A DNA stretch of 41,377 nucleotides from Propionivibrio sp. (GTDB lineage Bacteria; Pseudomonadota; Gammaproteobacteria; Burkholderiales; Rhodocyclaceae). Positions 32,874 to 41,377 of the stretch are shown here, one piece after another. How positions within the stretch are numbered: the stretch's first letter is position 1; the number at the start of each line of letters is the position of its first letter. The stretch covers positions 1-41,377 of the forward strand of contig NZ_JAPUVO010000081.1 in assembly GCF_029255185.1 (NCBI RefSeq). The letters are read 5' to 3'. The notes below the pieces were generated by a model that was given only the letters and a program-made list of their open reading frames with translations, had not been told where the DNA came from and searched no databases. The position numbers and the translations under genes are program-made.

Positions 32874-34846
32874 ATGTGGCGCTTCCCACAAATTCCGTAC
32901 CGATTGCACGTGTTCTCCTTCTTTTTTCAAGTAGTGAGCTTGGCGGAGCTGAACGGAGTCTGACGCGAATGGCGTGTCAGTCGTCAGCGCTTGAATATCA
33001 TCTTGCAACTCTGGATGGCGAAGGGCCTTGGTGCGATTGGGTGCGTGAACTACAGCGCCACCCCGTTGTTTTTGGCTATCGCAAGGGAGCAAAAGCTCAC
33101 GGCCAGTTGAACCTGCGCGCATTTATTGCCTTGCGGGCTTACATTCGACGCGAGCAGATCAATGTGATTTATGTCTGTGGTATTCGCGCCGCATTTATTT
33201 TGCGCTGGATGAAGCCACTCATGCCTGGTGTCTGTCTGGTGCAAGGTGTGCGTTGGAATCCGGCTTCGGATTCGCGACTCGATCACTGGTTCAGGTTTCT
33301 TGAGCGTTGGTCTAACCTGCTGGTGGATGGCTACATAACAAACTCGCAGATCGCAGCGGATACGCTGGCCCAGCGTTGCAGGATTCCCACGCGCCGCATT
33401 CATGTCATCTACAACGGCCTTGCAGAAATTCCCGCAGACGATTCAGAGACTAGCGCGCGTCCCTTAGAAGTATTGACGGTAGCGAATCTCAGTCCGCGGA
33501 AAGACCACCTCAACTACTTAAATGCCATAACACTTGTTCTCGCTACGATCCCTCAAGCCCGCTTTATTTTCGTCGGGCGGGATGATATGTCTGGTGAGGT
33601 TCAACATGCGATTGAGCAGAAGGGGCTTGCGCATGCAGTGCGGTGCGTTGGTTTTCAGATGGATGTCTCGTCCTATTTGAAGCGGGCACGACTATTTGTC
33701 TTGCCTTCGCCTTCGGGCGAAGGGTGTCCAACGGCTTTGCTAGAAAGCTTTGCGTGGGGATGTCCGGTTGTTGCATATGCAGCTGACGGTATACCTGAGT
33801 TGGTCAACGATAATGTCGATGGGTTTGTTGTTCCGCCAAGGGATGTGACTGCCATGGCTGAAAAAATCATCACGATGTTGAATGACGGCAGCCTCGCCGT
33901 TAAATTTGGTCAGGCAGGCAAAAAAAAGGTGGCCGATAAATTCACCCTGGGCGCCTGTGCGAAGTTCCATGAGATTGCCATTAAACGGATTGTCCATGGA
34001 ATAGATTCAGACTTTCAGATGAGGAATGTTGATACAAAAACGGTGGGAGGGTTCGGTCTTGAATGGGCGGCATTTGATCAAAGTGGTTTGATCGAGATCG
34101 AAAAAAAGCAAATATTCAACGATTATTTCTCGATATTTCCTTGGGGCAATTTGCCAAGCAACGCAGTAGGCGCTGATATAGGCTGTGGAAGCGGCCGATG
34201 GGCTTCGATTGTTGCCCCTAGAGTCGGTTTTCTGCATTTAATTGACGCCAGTGAACAAGCTCTCGAAGTAGCGCGAAAAAATCTCGGCAACATCGCTAAC
34301 TGCACTTTTGGCCACGCCTCAGTTGCTGAACTTCCCTTTGAAGATGGGAGTCTGGATTTCGCGTACTCACTCGGGGTTTTGCATCATGTACCCGATACTG
34401 CCGCAGCCATCGCATCTATTGCCGTGAAGATGAAGCGTGGAGCACCTCTGCTCTTGTATCTTTATTACGCTTTTGATAACAGGTCGTGGTGGTACAGAGC
34501 CGTGTGGAAACTCAGCGATCTGACACGAAAAATTGTTTCGACAATGCCGTTCGGTGCAAAAAGCATCCTTTGTGAAATTATTGCAGCCTTGGTTTACTGG
34601 CCTATGGCGCGATGCGCAAAACAACTCGCCGCTATGGGAAAAATGCCGATGGGGTGGCCACTTGCCTATTACCGAGACAAGTCGTTCTATGTAATGCGAA
34701 CCGATGCGCTGGATCGTTTCGGTACGCGTCTGGAGCAGCGCTTTAGTAAAGGGCAGATTGAATGCATGTTGCGAGAAGCAGGAATGATCGATGTTCGCTT
34801 CTCTGATCGGGAGCCTTACTGGTGTGCTGTAGGCGTCAAGAAATAG
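32870..34846 (+). CDS. Fused glycosyltransferase (GT4) and SAM-dependent methyltransferase
   Basis: The 658-residue product has two enzymes in one chain. Residues about 10-385 form a GT4 glycosyltransferase: S-S-S-E-L-G-G-A-E-R-S-L near the start, V-A-N-L-S-P-R-K-D-H, and E-x7-E at about 284-292 (E-G-C-P-T-A-L-L-E). Residues about 400-658 form a class I methyltransferase: G-A-D-I-G-C-G-S-G-R-W at about 433-443, then L-G-V-L-H-H-V-P-D-T. The frame is continuous across the join (about 380-400). The fusion suggests that a sugar is added and methylated in sequence. It overlaps the preceding gene by four bases; the next starts three bases after its stop. Confidence 0.87.
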   Translation: MNVALPTNSVPIARVLLLFSSSELGGAERSLTRMACQSSALEYHLATLDGEGPWCDWVRELQRHPVVFGYRKGAKAHGQLNLRAFIALRAYIRREQINVIYVCGIRAAFILRWMKPLMPGVCLVQGVRWNPASDSRLDHWFRFLERWSNLLVDGYITNSQIAADTLAQRCRIPTRRIHVIYNGLAEIPADDSETSARPLEVLTVANLSPRKDHLNYLNAITLVLATIPQARFIFVGRDDMSGEVQHAIEQKGLAHAVRCVGFQMDVSSYLKRARLFVLPSPSGEGCPTALLESFAWGCPVVAYAADGIPELVNDNVDGFVVPPRDVTAMAEKIITMLNDGSLAVKFGQAGKKKVADKFTLGACAKFHEIAIKRIVHGIDSDFQMRNVDTKTVGGFGLEWAAFDQSGLIEIEKKQIFNDYFSIFPWGNLPSNAVGADIGCGSGRWASIVAPRVGFLHLIDASEQALEVARKNLGNIANCTFGHASVAELPFEDGSLDFAYSLGVLHHVPDTAAAIASIAVKMKRGAPLLLYLYYAFDNRSWWYRAVWKLSDLTRKIVSTMPFGAKSILCEIIAALVYWPMARCAKQLAAMGKMPMGWPLAYYRDKSFYVMRTDALDRFGTRLEQRFSKGQIECMLREAGMIDVRFSDREPYWCAVGVKK

Positions 34847-34849
34847 CCT

Positions 34850-36778
34850 ATGTGCGGAATCGCGGGCCTACTGGGTCAATTCACTGCGTCAAACTGTACG
34901 ACAGAGATTCTGAAGCGCTTGACGCATCGTGGCCCTGACGGAGCCGGCGAGTGGTCCGCAGAGGGTGTCTGGCTCGGTCACCGTCGTTTGTCAGTGCTTG
35001 ACCTGTCCCTTGAAGGCCGGCAACCGATGATTTCCAACACCGGTCGCTATGTGTTGACGTTTAACGGCGAGGTTTATAACTATCTCGATCTTCGCCGGGA
35101 ACTGGAGGACGTCGGTACGGTTTTTCGAGGCCGTTCCGATACTGAAGTCGTTCTTGCTGCCTGTGAGTGCTGGGGGGTTGAGGCCGCAACGGTTCGTTTT
35201 GAAGGGATGTTTGCTTTTGGCCTGTACGACACCTTTGAAAGAGCGTTGTGGCTCGCGCGCGATCCTCTGGGCATCAAGCCTCTTTATTACGCCGATGCGA
35301 AGGCCGGCTTTGCCTTTGCCTCTGAATTGCAAGCGTTACAGCCTGTACCCTGGCTGGATGATTCGATTAACCCTGATGCGCTTTATGCTTATTTCCGTTA
35401 TTTGAGCATCCCCGCTCCGGCTTCGATCGTGCTCGGAGTTAAAAAACTGCCTTCGGGTTGTCTGCTCCGCCGGGGCGCCAATGGTGTCCGTATTTTTCCT
35501 TACTGGAGTGCCGAGGCAAGTGCGCGGGCAGGTCGCGACAAGCCCTTGAAGTTAAGTTTTTCAGAAGCTGCTGATGAGTTAGAAGCGCGCTTACGCCGCT
35601 CCGTTAGCTTGCATATGCAGTCGGATGTTCCTTATGGGGCCTTTCTTTCCGGCGGGGTTGATTCTTCTACTGTAGTGGCCTTGATGCAGGCCGTATCGCC
35701 CCGGCCGGTTACTACGTTTGCGATTGGATTTTCAGATCCCAGCCATGATGAGTCACGCTATGCCAGGGCTGTGGCCGTTCATTTGGGTACGGATCATCAT
35801 GAATTGATTCTGAATGCCAAAGACATACCGGCGCTGATTCCCGAGGTGGCGTCATACTATGACGAGCCTTTTGCTGACGGGAGTTCGATCCCGACTTTCC
35901 TGGTCTCAAGATTCGCTCGTGAACATGTCACGGTTAGCCTTTCCGGCGATGGCGGGGATGAGCTCTTCGGTGGCTACCCCCGATATTTTTGGGCCGAGCG
36001 GATTGAAAAATGGCGCAAGCGCCTGGGAAAACGAGGCTCAAAACTGGCAGCGGGCATGCTGCAATGCGTCCCCAATGTATTTTGGGACGATACGATAAAT
36101 CCTCTATTGGGACATCGCTATGGCGGAGCATCCGGTTTGTCAGAGAGGGTGAGGCGTGTTGCCGCCTATCTCGGATGTTCTCGTGATCAGGCGTATGCGT
36201 TGACGATGTCAGCGTGGCCTTTTCCAGAGGAGCTACTCGGGAAATCGTCGCGTGCAGCGTTAGGGCCGGATTCTGTGAATTACCCCGACCTGATGTGGGC
36301 AGAAGAAATGATGCTTGTCGATCAACAGTGTTATCTGCAAGATGACATTCTGACCAAGCTTGATCGGGCCAGTATGGCCGTGTCGCTGGAGGCCCGGGTG
36401 CCCTTGCTGACCCATCCGCTGTTTGAATGGAGTTGGCGCCTCCCGCAAAGTTTCAAGCTTGCCAAGAATGGTGATCAGGGGAAGTTGTTGCTTCGGGAAG
36501 TGCTTTATCGCCATGTGCCGAGGGAACTGATCGAGCGACCCAAGCAAGGTTTCGGCATGCCAATGGGCAAGTGGCTCCGGGAGCCATTACGCGATTGGGC
36601 TGAGGCCATGCTAGGCACTGCTGACCTTGAAGACGCGGGTCTGATTCCTGGGCCGGTCAAACAGGCGTGGCGTGAACACCTGGCCGGCGCAGACAGGCTT
36701 CCTCGGCTATGGACGGTTCTGATGTATGTCCAATGGCGTAAAAACTGGGTTAAAGGTCGCAACGCATGTGCGGCCTAG
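34850..36778 (+). CDS. Asparagine synthase-type glutamine amidotransferase 1
   Basis: The 642-residue product begins with the Ntn nucleophile after Met removal (M-C2-G-I-A-G). It has R-G-P-D-G, an N-terminal glutaminase domain (about 2-215) and a synthetase domain with the pyrophosphate loop S-G-G-V-D-S-S. Tandem paralogues inside polysaccharide clusters usually amidate sugar acids (WbpS-like) rather than make free asparagine; that role is inferred. The end overlaps the next gene, a paralogue, by 13 bases. Confidence 0.9.
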   Translation: MCGIAGLLGQFTASNCTTEILKRLTHRGPDGAGEWSAEGVWLGHRRLSVLDLSLEGRQPMISNTGRYVLTFNGEVYNYLDLRRELEDVGTVFRGRSDTEVVLAACECWGVEAATVRFEGMFAFGLYDTFERALWLARDPLGIKPLYYADAKAGFAFASELQALQPVPWLDDSINPDALYAYFRYLSIPAPASIVLGVKKLPSGCLLRRGANGVRIFPYWSAEASARAGRDKPLKLSFSEAADELEARLRRSVSLHMQSDVPYGAFLSGGVDSSTVVALMQAVSPRPVTTFAIGFSDPSHDESRYARAVAVHLGTDHHELILNAKDIPALIPEVASYYDEPFADGSSIPTFLVSRFAREHVTVSLSGDGGDELFGGYPRYFWAERIEKWRKRLGKRGSKLAAGMLQCVPNVFWDDTINPLLGHRYGGASGLSERVRRVAAYLGCSRDQAYALTMSAWPFPEELLGKSSRAALGPDSVNYPDLMWAEEMMLVDQQCYLQDDILTKLDRASMAVSLEARVPLLTHPLFEWSWRLPQSFKLAKNGDQGKLLLREVLYRHVPRELIERPKQGFGMPMGKWLREPLRDWAEAMLGTADLEDAGLIPGPVKQAWREHLAGADRLPRLWTVLMYVQWRKNWVKGRNACAA

Positions 36779-38730
36779 CCGGCGTACTGGGGCTTGCCGC
36801 CCTGGATCATCAACCGATCGCATCCGTGATGGGGCTAATGATTGCCCCTTTGCAGCACCGTGGCCCGGATGATCAAGGGGTATGGTGCGACAACGATGAG
36901 GCTGTTGGTCTGGCGCATGTTCGTCTCTCGGTTCTTGATCTTTCGTCTGCGGGCCATCAGCCCATGCACTCCCATTGCGGGCGGTATGTGATCGTTTTTA
37001 ACGGAGAAATCTACAACCATCTGGATTTGCGGGTTGAGTTGCAGACGTCCGCCCTCACCCCCTGGCGCGGACAATCGGATACGGAAACTCTGCTGGCTTG
37101 CTTTTCCGTTTGGGGTGTCGAGAAGACGCTAAAAGCGACCGTGGGGATGTTCGCCTTCGCCCTGTGGGACAGGCAGGAACGCAAACTTGTCCTGGCCCGC
37201 GATCGCCTGGGTGAAAAGCCTCTCTACTACGGCTATGTGGCCGGGGCCTTTGCCTTTGCCTCGGAGTTGAAAGCACTCAAAGCATTGCCCGGCTTTAGCG
37301 GCGAAGTCGACCGGGGAGCACTGGCGCTGCTATTGCGCCACAACTGCATTCCGGCGCCCTATAGCATTTACCGTGGCCTGTCCAAGCTTATGCCGGGAAC
37401 ATGGCTGGAACTGACTTCGGATGCGATGCGACAACAGCAGATGCCGCAACCCCTGGCCTATTGGTCGGCATTGGCCGCGGCAATGACCGGGGTAAGCAAG
37501 CCATTTACCTTTGCCAGCGATGCGCAGGCCGTAGCGGCACTTGAGGCCGAGTTGTCCCGCGCGGTGGCCGGGCAAATGCTGGCCGATGTTCCGCTCGGCG
37601 CTTTTCTCTCCGGCGGGATCGATTCCTCGGCCGTCGTTGCCTTGATGCAAACGCAGTCTAGCCGCCCGGTCAAGAGTTTTTCGATCGGCTTTCGCGAGGC
37701 GGGTTATGACGAAGCCATTTACGCTAGCGAAGTTGCCCGCCATATCGGAACCGAGCACACTGAGCTGTACGTATCGCCACAGGATGCGCTGGCGGTGATC
37801 CCGAAGCTGCCTACAATCTACGATGAGCCGTTTTCTGACTCCTCGCAGATCCCCACCTACCTGGTCGCGCAACTGGCTCGTGAGCGGGTCACGGTGGCTC
37901 TCTCTGGCGATGGCGGCGACGAGCTGTTCGGTGGTTACTCGCGCTACTTTCTCGCCGCGCGACTGTGGGGGAAGATTGAACTGATGCCTCATGCGTTGAG
38001 AAGGGCTGTTGCACATGTCATTTTTTCGCTATCGCCTCAAGCTTGGGACAACATCTATCGACTGGCAGCCCCGTTCATTCCCAAGGCACACCGCTGGCCA
38101 GCACCCGGCGACAAGCTGCACAAGGGAGCAACATTGCTCGACGCTGCCAGTGGCATGGGCTTGTATCGCGGCCTGGTGAGCCACTGGGAACCTAGCGACG
38201 TGGTGCTGGGCGCAGCCGAGCCGGAAACGCCGCTGTCTGGTCGGCCGCCCTCACTGCCTTCGTTAACCGAGCAGATGATGCTGCTCGATGCGTTAAATTA
38301 TCTCCCCAATGACATCCTGGTAAAGGTGGATCGTGCCGCCATGGCGGTCAGTCTCGAATCACGGGTGCCACTGATTGACCATCGAATCTTTGAATTTGCC
38401 TGGCGTCTGCCCATGCATTACAAGGTTCGTGGGGGAACAGGAAAGTGGCTTTTACGCCAAGTGCTGTACAAGCATGTGCCAGCAGCACTCGTCGATCGAC
38501 CCAAGATGGGCTTTGGTGTGCCGATCGACTCCTGGCTGCGTGGGCCCTTGCGTGAATGGGCCGAAGAACTGCTTGGTGAGGAAAGATTACGGCGTGAAGG
38601 CTATTTCCAGCCGGCGCCCATCCGTCGCAAATGGAAAGAGCATCTTTCCGGCCAACGCAATTGGCAGTACCACTTGTGGGATGTGCTGATGTATCAGGCG
38701 TGGCTGGAGGCGGAAAACGCTTCGCCATGA
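36766..38730 (+). CDS. Asparagine synthase-type glutamine amidotransferase 2
   Basis: The 654-residue product is the second of a tandem pair. Cys2 nucleophile (M-C-G-L-A-G), R-G-P-D-D, F-N-G-E-I-Y-N-H and the S-G-G-I-D-S-S loop are intact. It differs from its neighbour at many positions and by several small insertions, so the duplication is old. The two may amidate different uronic acids. It overlaps the preceding gene by 13 bases and the following glycosyltransferase by four (ATGA). G/C content is back to the level of the core genes. Confidence 0.9.
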   Translation: MCGLAGVLGLAALDHQPIASVMGLMIAPLQHRGPDDQGVWCDNDEAVGLAHVRLSVLDLSSAGHQPMHSHCGRYVIVFNGEIYNHLDLRVELQTSALTPWRGQSDTETLLACFSVWGVEKTLKATVGMFAFALWDRQERKLVLARDRLGEKPLYYGYVAGAFAFASELKALKALPGFSGEVDRGALALLLRHNCIPAPYSIYRGLSKLMPGTWLELTSDAMRQQQMPQPLAYWSALAAAMTGVSKPFTFASDAQAVAALEAELSRAVAGQMLADVPLGAFLSGGIDSSAVVALMQTQSSRPVKSFSIGFREAGYDEAIYASEVARHIGTEHTELYVSPQDALAVIPKLPTIYDEPFSDSSQIPTYLVAQLARERVTVALSGDGGDELFGGYSRYFLAARLWGKIELMPHALRRAVAHVIFSLSPQAWDNIYRLAAPFIPKAHRWPAPGDKLHKGATLLDAASGMGLYRGLVSHWEPSDVVLGAAEPETPLSGRPPSLPSLTEQMMLLDALNYLPNDILVKVDRAAMAVSLESRVPLIDHRIFEFAWRLPMHYKVRGGTGKWLLRQVLYKHVPAALVDRPKMGFGVPIDSWLRGPLREWAEELLGEERLRREGYFQPAPIRRKWKEHLSGQRNWQYHLWDVLMYQAWLEAENASP

Positions 38731-39866
38731 GCAAGGCCCCGTCCAAGGAAGTTTGGGTTGCTATAAATACCACATGGAATGTTTTCAATTTTCGTCGTGG
38801 TTTGCTTACAGCACTTGGCGCAGCAGGGTTTCGCGTCACCGCCTATGCGCCGCCAGATGATTACATTGGCAGGGTAGAGTCTTGCGGCGTGCGCTATGTG
38901 CCAATGCAACTCAATAATGCAGGCACCAATCCATTACGAGAGTTGATGACCTTGTGGCAAATGGTGCGCTTGTTGGGGCGCGAACGTCCGGCCTTACTGC
39001 TGACTTACACCCCAAAGGTGAATATTTATCTTGCGCTGGTGGCTCGCGTGTGGGGCATACCGGTGGTGGCGAATGTTTCAGGCTTGGGGCGGACATTTAT
39101 CGCCGGCGGCTGGCTCAACCGCATAGCACGAGTTCTGTATCGAATCGCTTTCTCTTGGCCAAAATGCATTTTTTTTCAGAATGCCGAAGACCGGGCGGTT
39201 TTTCTTGATGCCGGTTTGGTCAGGGCGGAGCAAACGGCCTTGCTTCCGGGTTCCGGCGTCGATGTATCCCGGTTTTCTCCAAGGAGAAACGCACGGGAAG
39301 GGGGGGCTTTCGTCTTCTTGTTGGTGGCGCGGCTGATGTGGGACAAGGGCGTTGGTGAGTACATTGCCGCCGCTCGCCAGTTGAAAGCAGAGTTTCCTGC
39401 AGTGTCCTTTCGTTTGCTGGGTTTTCTGGATGTGCCTAGCCCTTCTGCGGTAACACGGGCCGAGGTGGATGCCTGGGTGCATGAAGGCGTTATTGAGTAT
39501 CTTGGTCACTCGGACGATACGGTTTCGATTTATGCCGAAGCCGATTGCGTGGTGTTGCCGTCATATCGGGAAGGCATGCCAAAAACATTACTTGAGGCAG
39601 CCAGCATGGCCTTGCCAACGATAGCAACGGATGTTCCCGGGTGCCGGCAAGCCGTGCTTGATGGAGAGACCGGCTTGCTCTGCAAAGTGCGGGATTCAAC
39701 AGCGCTTGCCGAAGCAATGCGCCGCATGCTGCTGCTGTCAGCAAAGGAGCGGGCCCAGATGGGCAAAGCCGCACGGGAGCGGATTATTCGAGAATTTGAC
39801 GAAAAGATTGTGATCCAGAAATATCTGGTGGCTATTGGGAAAGTTCTGTCAGGGCAATCAGAGTGA
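38727..39866 (+). CDS. Glycosyltransferase family 4 (PglA/WbpY-like)
   Basis: The 379-residue product is a GT-B enzyme. Segments include Y-T-P-K-V-N-I-Y-L, N-V-S-G-L-G-R-T-F, L-P-G-S-G-V-D and the E-x7-E motif E-G-M-P-K-T-L-L-E. This pattern is typical of glycosyltransferases acting on undecaprenyl-linked sugars, often the second sugar of an O-unit. I chose ATG 38727, which overlaps the previous stop (ATGA) and gives the usual N-terminus. The frame is open back to 38631 inside the preceding gene, but that part is not conserved. It is the last gene of the cluster in view; no flippase, polymerase or initiating transferase is seen. Confidence 0.87.
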   Translation: MSKAPSKEVWVAINTTWNVFNFRRGLLTALGAAGFRVTAYAPPDDYIGRVESCGVRYVPMQLNNAGTNPLRELMTLWQMVRLLGRERPALLLTYTPKVNIYLALVARVWGIPVVANVSGLGRTFIAGGWLNRIARVLYRIAFSWPKCIFFQNAEDRAVFLDAGLVRAEQTALLPGSGVDVSRFSPRRNAREGGAFVFLLVARLMWDKGVGEYIAAARQLKAEFPAVSFRLLGFLDVPSPSAVTRAEVDAWVHEGVIEYLGHSDDTVSIYAEADCVVLPSYREGMPKTLLEAASMALPTIATDVPGCRQAVLDGETGLLCKVRDSTALAEAMRRMLLLSAKERAQMGKAARERIIREFDEKIVIQKYLVAIGKVLSGQSE

Positions 39867-40010
39867 GCGACAGTATCGCAAGACGTCCAAACACCTGTGT
39901 TGGTTACCGCACCGACGCAAATTTTCAGGAACCTTAGTGTGCAACTCGTGAACCCAATAGGGGGCACATGATTTGAGCACCTGTGATCACCTTTGACCGA
40001 AAGGACTGCC

Positions 40011-40985
40011 ATGCCCATTACTGCCACCTTACCTCCTGATCCACGCCAACGCGGTGCCCTGGCCGACAGCCACGCCGACACCGTAATTTCCGTCACCAGC
40101 GCTGTCTCGTGGGGCGCCATCGCTGCGGGCGCTGCTGCCGGCGCTGCCCTGTCATTGATCCTGCTCATTCTCGGTGTCGGGCTCGGCCTGTCATCGGTAT
40201 CCCCGTGGTCCTCTGAAGGAATTAGTGCAGCGAATTTTGGCGTATCCACCATCGTTTGGCTCACGCTCACGCAGTTGCTTTCTTCCGCGATGGGGGGCTA
40301 CTTGGCCGGCCGACTGCGAAGCAAATGGATGGATACGCACACCGACGAGGTCTATTTCCGTGACACCGCGCATGGCTTTCTGGCTTGGGCGGTGGCCTCG
40401 CTGGCCACCGCCACGCTGCTGACCTCGGCTATCGGGGGCATCCTCAATGGCGGTATCCAGGCCGGGGCCTCGGTCGTTAGTGGTGTAGCCAACACTGCCA
40501 CCGTGGCTGCGAGTGGCTTTACTGCATCTGGAAAGATGGCCGCTGAGGACAGTGGGCCAATGGCTTACTTTGTCGATTCGCTGTTTCGCCGTAGTGGGAG
40601 CGCTGAGGCTGCCAGTCCGACCGGATCTTCCGTACCTGCTCAAGCCTCCGAGCGCACAATGACCAAAGATGCCGCGGAGGTTGGCCGTATTTTCATGAAC
40701 GTCAGCCGTTCCGAACCCCTGCCGCCCACGGACATACAGTACGTCGGTCAGCTCGTTGCCCAACGTACGGGGATGTCGCAGCAAGAGGCCGAGAAGCGCG
40801 TGACCGACGTCTACGCGCGCGCTCAGGCCAAGCTGCACAATGCCGAAGTTGCCGCCAAAGATGCCCTCGACAAGGCACGCAAGGCATCGGCCTACGCGGC
40901 GTTGTGGGTGTTTGTGTCCTTGCTCATCGGTGCCTTCGTCGCGAGCTTGGCTGCTACTTACGGTGGCCGGCAGCGTGACGCCTGA
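40011..40985 (+). CDS. Multi-pass membrane protein of unknown function
   Basis: The 324-residue product has hydrophobic segments at about 29-61 (rich in Gly/Ala), 73-97, 122-145 and 300-320. Between the third and fourth lies a long soluble stretch with coiled-coil character near the end (Q-E-A-E-K-R-V-T-D-V-Y-A-R-A-Q-A-K). I know of similar uncharacterised membrane proteins in proteobacteria but cannot name a function. AAAGGA lies five bases before ATG 40011; a TTG at 39993 is less likely. A 24-residue membrane peptide follows 38 bases downstream and may be co-expressed. Confidence 0.75.
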   Translation: MPITATLPPDPRQRGALADSHADTVISVTSAVSWGAIAAGAAAGAALSLILLILGVGLGLSSVSPWSSEGISAANFGVSTIVWLTLTQLLSSAMGGYLAGRLRSKWMDTHTDEVYFRDTAHGFLAWAVASLATATLLTSAIGGILNGGIQAGASVVSGVANTATVAASGFTASGKMAAEDSGPMAYFVDSLFRRSGSAEAASPTGSSVPAQASERTMTKDAAEVGRIFMNVSRSEPLPPTDIQYVGQLVAQRTGMSQQEAEKRVTDVYARAQAKLHNAEVAAKDALDKARKASAYAALWVFVSLLIGAFVASLAATYGGRQRDA

Positions 40986-41023
40986 CTATCCAGTTCAAAT
41001 ATCCAACTTCAAGAGGCCTCACT

Positions 41024-41098
41024 ATGCGTTCACTTCTATTGTTTTTTCTCGGCATTCCCATCCCGATCATCATCCTGATCGCGCTGTTCGTGCATTGA
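41024..41098 (+). CDS. 24-residue hydrophobic membrane peptide
   Basis: The peptide begins MRSLLLFFLGIPIPIIILI and ends A-L-F-V-H. It is one positively charged N-terminus followed by a single membrane helix with a conserved-looking G-I-P-I-P motif. AAGAGG lies eight bases before the ATG. I recall similar tiny proteins beside membrane protein genes in proteobacteria, so I judge it real. Its length puts it below normal gene-calling limits. It could be a regulator or partner of the membrane protein encoded just upstream; no function is known. Confidence 0.6.
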   Translation: MRSLLLFFLGIPIPIIILIALFVH

Positions 41099-41158
41099 TT
41101 GCACAACACTTACCCCAACTAACTAGGAACTGGACAGTGTCGACTTTTCCGATTTTTT

Positions 41159-41377
41159 TCACGCGACCAATAGGCTGGCGGCCGAGGCCAGATCGTAACG
41201 GGTGTATTTGCTCGTTATTTTCTTGAGGCTGGGGTCTAATTGTGGAAACGTTAAAAATGCCGGGATGGCCGCCCGCAGGGCGTTTGCGACGACAAGCTCG
41301 GATGGGGGTAGCGCTGGATTCATGGTGCGAAGCCAACTGCGGAAGTTGCGCCATACCTCAGCGGTGAAGTTTAGCGA
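41159..41377 (-). CDS. C-terminal part of an unidentified protein (cut by window edge)
   Basis: The minus strand is open from the right edge to a TGA at 41159-41161, giving 72 residues of a C-terminus. It reads F-T-A-E-V-W-R-N-F-R-S-W-L-R-T-M-N-P-A-L-P-P-S-E-L, then R-A-A-I-P-A-F-L-T-F-P-Q-L-D, and ends S-A-A-S-L-L-V-A. The amphipathic pattern looks protein-like, but I do not recognise the family. An overlapping ORF in another frame on the same strand seems less likely. Confidence 0.45.
   Translation of the reverse strand, partial: SLNFTAEVWRNFRSWLRTMNPALPPSELVVANALRAAIPAFLTFPQLDPSLKKITSKYTRYDLASAASLLVA

Overview
The window looks like a chromosomal stretch of a betaproteobacterium, most likely of the Rhodocyclales (Dechloromonas/Azonexus-like). 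This is an inference from gene content: MtfA, a degenerate-EAL/HDOD protein, class I PHA synthase, a MaoC-phosphotransacetylase fusion, a B12-dependent ribonucleotide reductase and NnrS. No rRNA or tRNA gene is visible to confirm it.

Positions 1-18109 are ordinary core genome. A chemoreceptor-like gene is cut by the left edge, followed by mtfA, an HDOD protein, and cysS-gloC on the minus strand. A tight plus-strand run follows: TPR protein, L,D-transpeptidase, ppiA, ppiB, lpxH and nadC. The first two share a C-terminal NTF2-like domain and overlap by one base. Next come a small Cys-containing ORF, phaC, an orphan FliD-like protein behind a perfect palindrome, a MaoC-phosphotransacetylase fusion lacking the usual hydratase His, and nrdJ. 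Two NrdR-like boxes lie 31 bp apart upstream of nrdJ.

Positions 18110-20720 hold an intact hipBA-type toxin-antitoxin operon. Its promoter is bracketed by a perfect 16-bp inverted repeat that runs over the antitoxin start codon. A decayed second hipBA copy follows directly.

Positions 20722-25143 return to backbone-like genes: an SbmA/YddA-type ABC transporter, a BON-domain lipoprotein, a DUF2934 protein and NnrS.

Positions 25144-28600 are a graveyard of mobile DNA. They hold a LuxR-type C-terminal remnant, an istB (IS21) remnant, and five copies of a 20-bp IS-end-like repeat in two orientations. They also hold what looks like the last two domains (V and VI) of a group II intron, a lipoprotein/ChaA chimera with a 9-bp inverted repeat at the join, and two integron attC-like sites bounding a VOC-family gene cassette. 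A truncated IS110 transposase ends the region. The attC sites pair as cassette theory predicts, so this appears to be a remnant cassette array without an integrase in view.

Positions 28603-39866 carry an AP2-domain protein and a compact surface-polysaccharide gene cluster. The cluster has three stand-alone glycosyltransferases, two methyltransferases, a glycosyltransferase-methyltransferase fusion, and two tandem asparagine-synthase-type amidotransferases. Nearly all adjacent genes overlap by 4-13 bases. The first half is visibly richer in A/T than the core genes, which suggests transfer. The window ends with a membrane protein, a 24-residue membrane peptide, and an unidentified minus-strand gene cut by the right edge.
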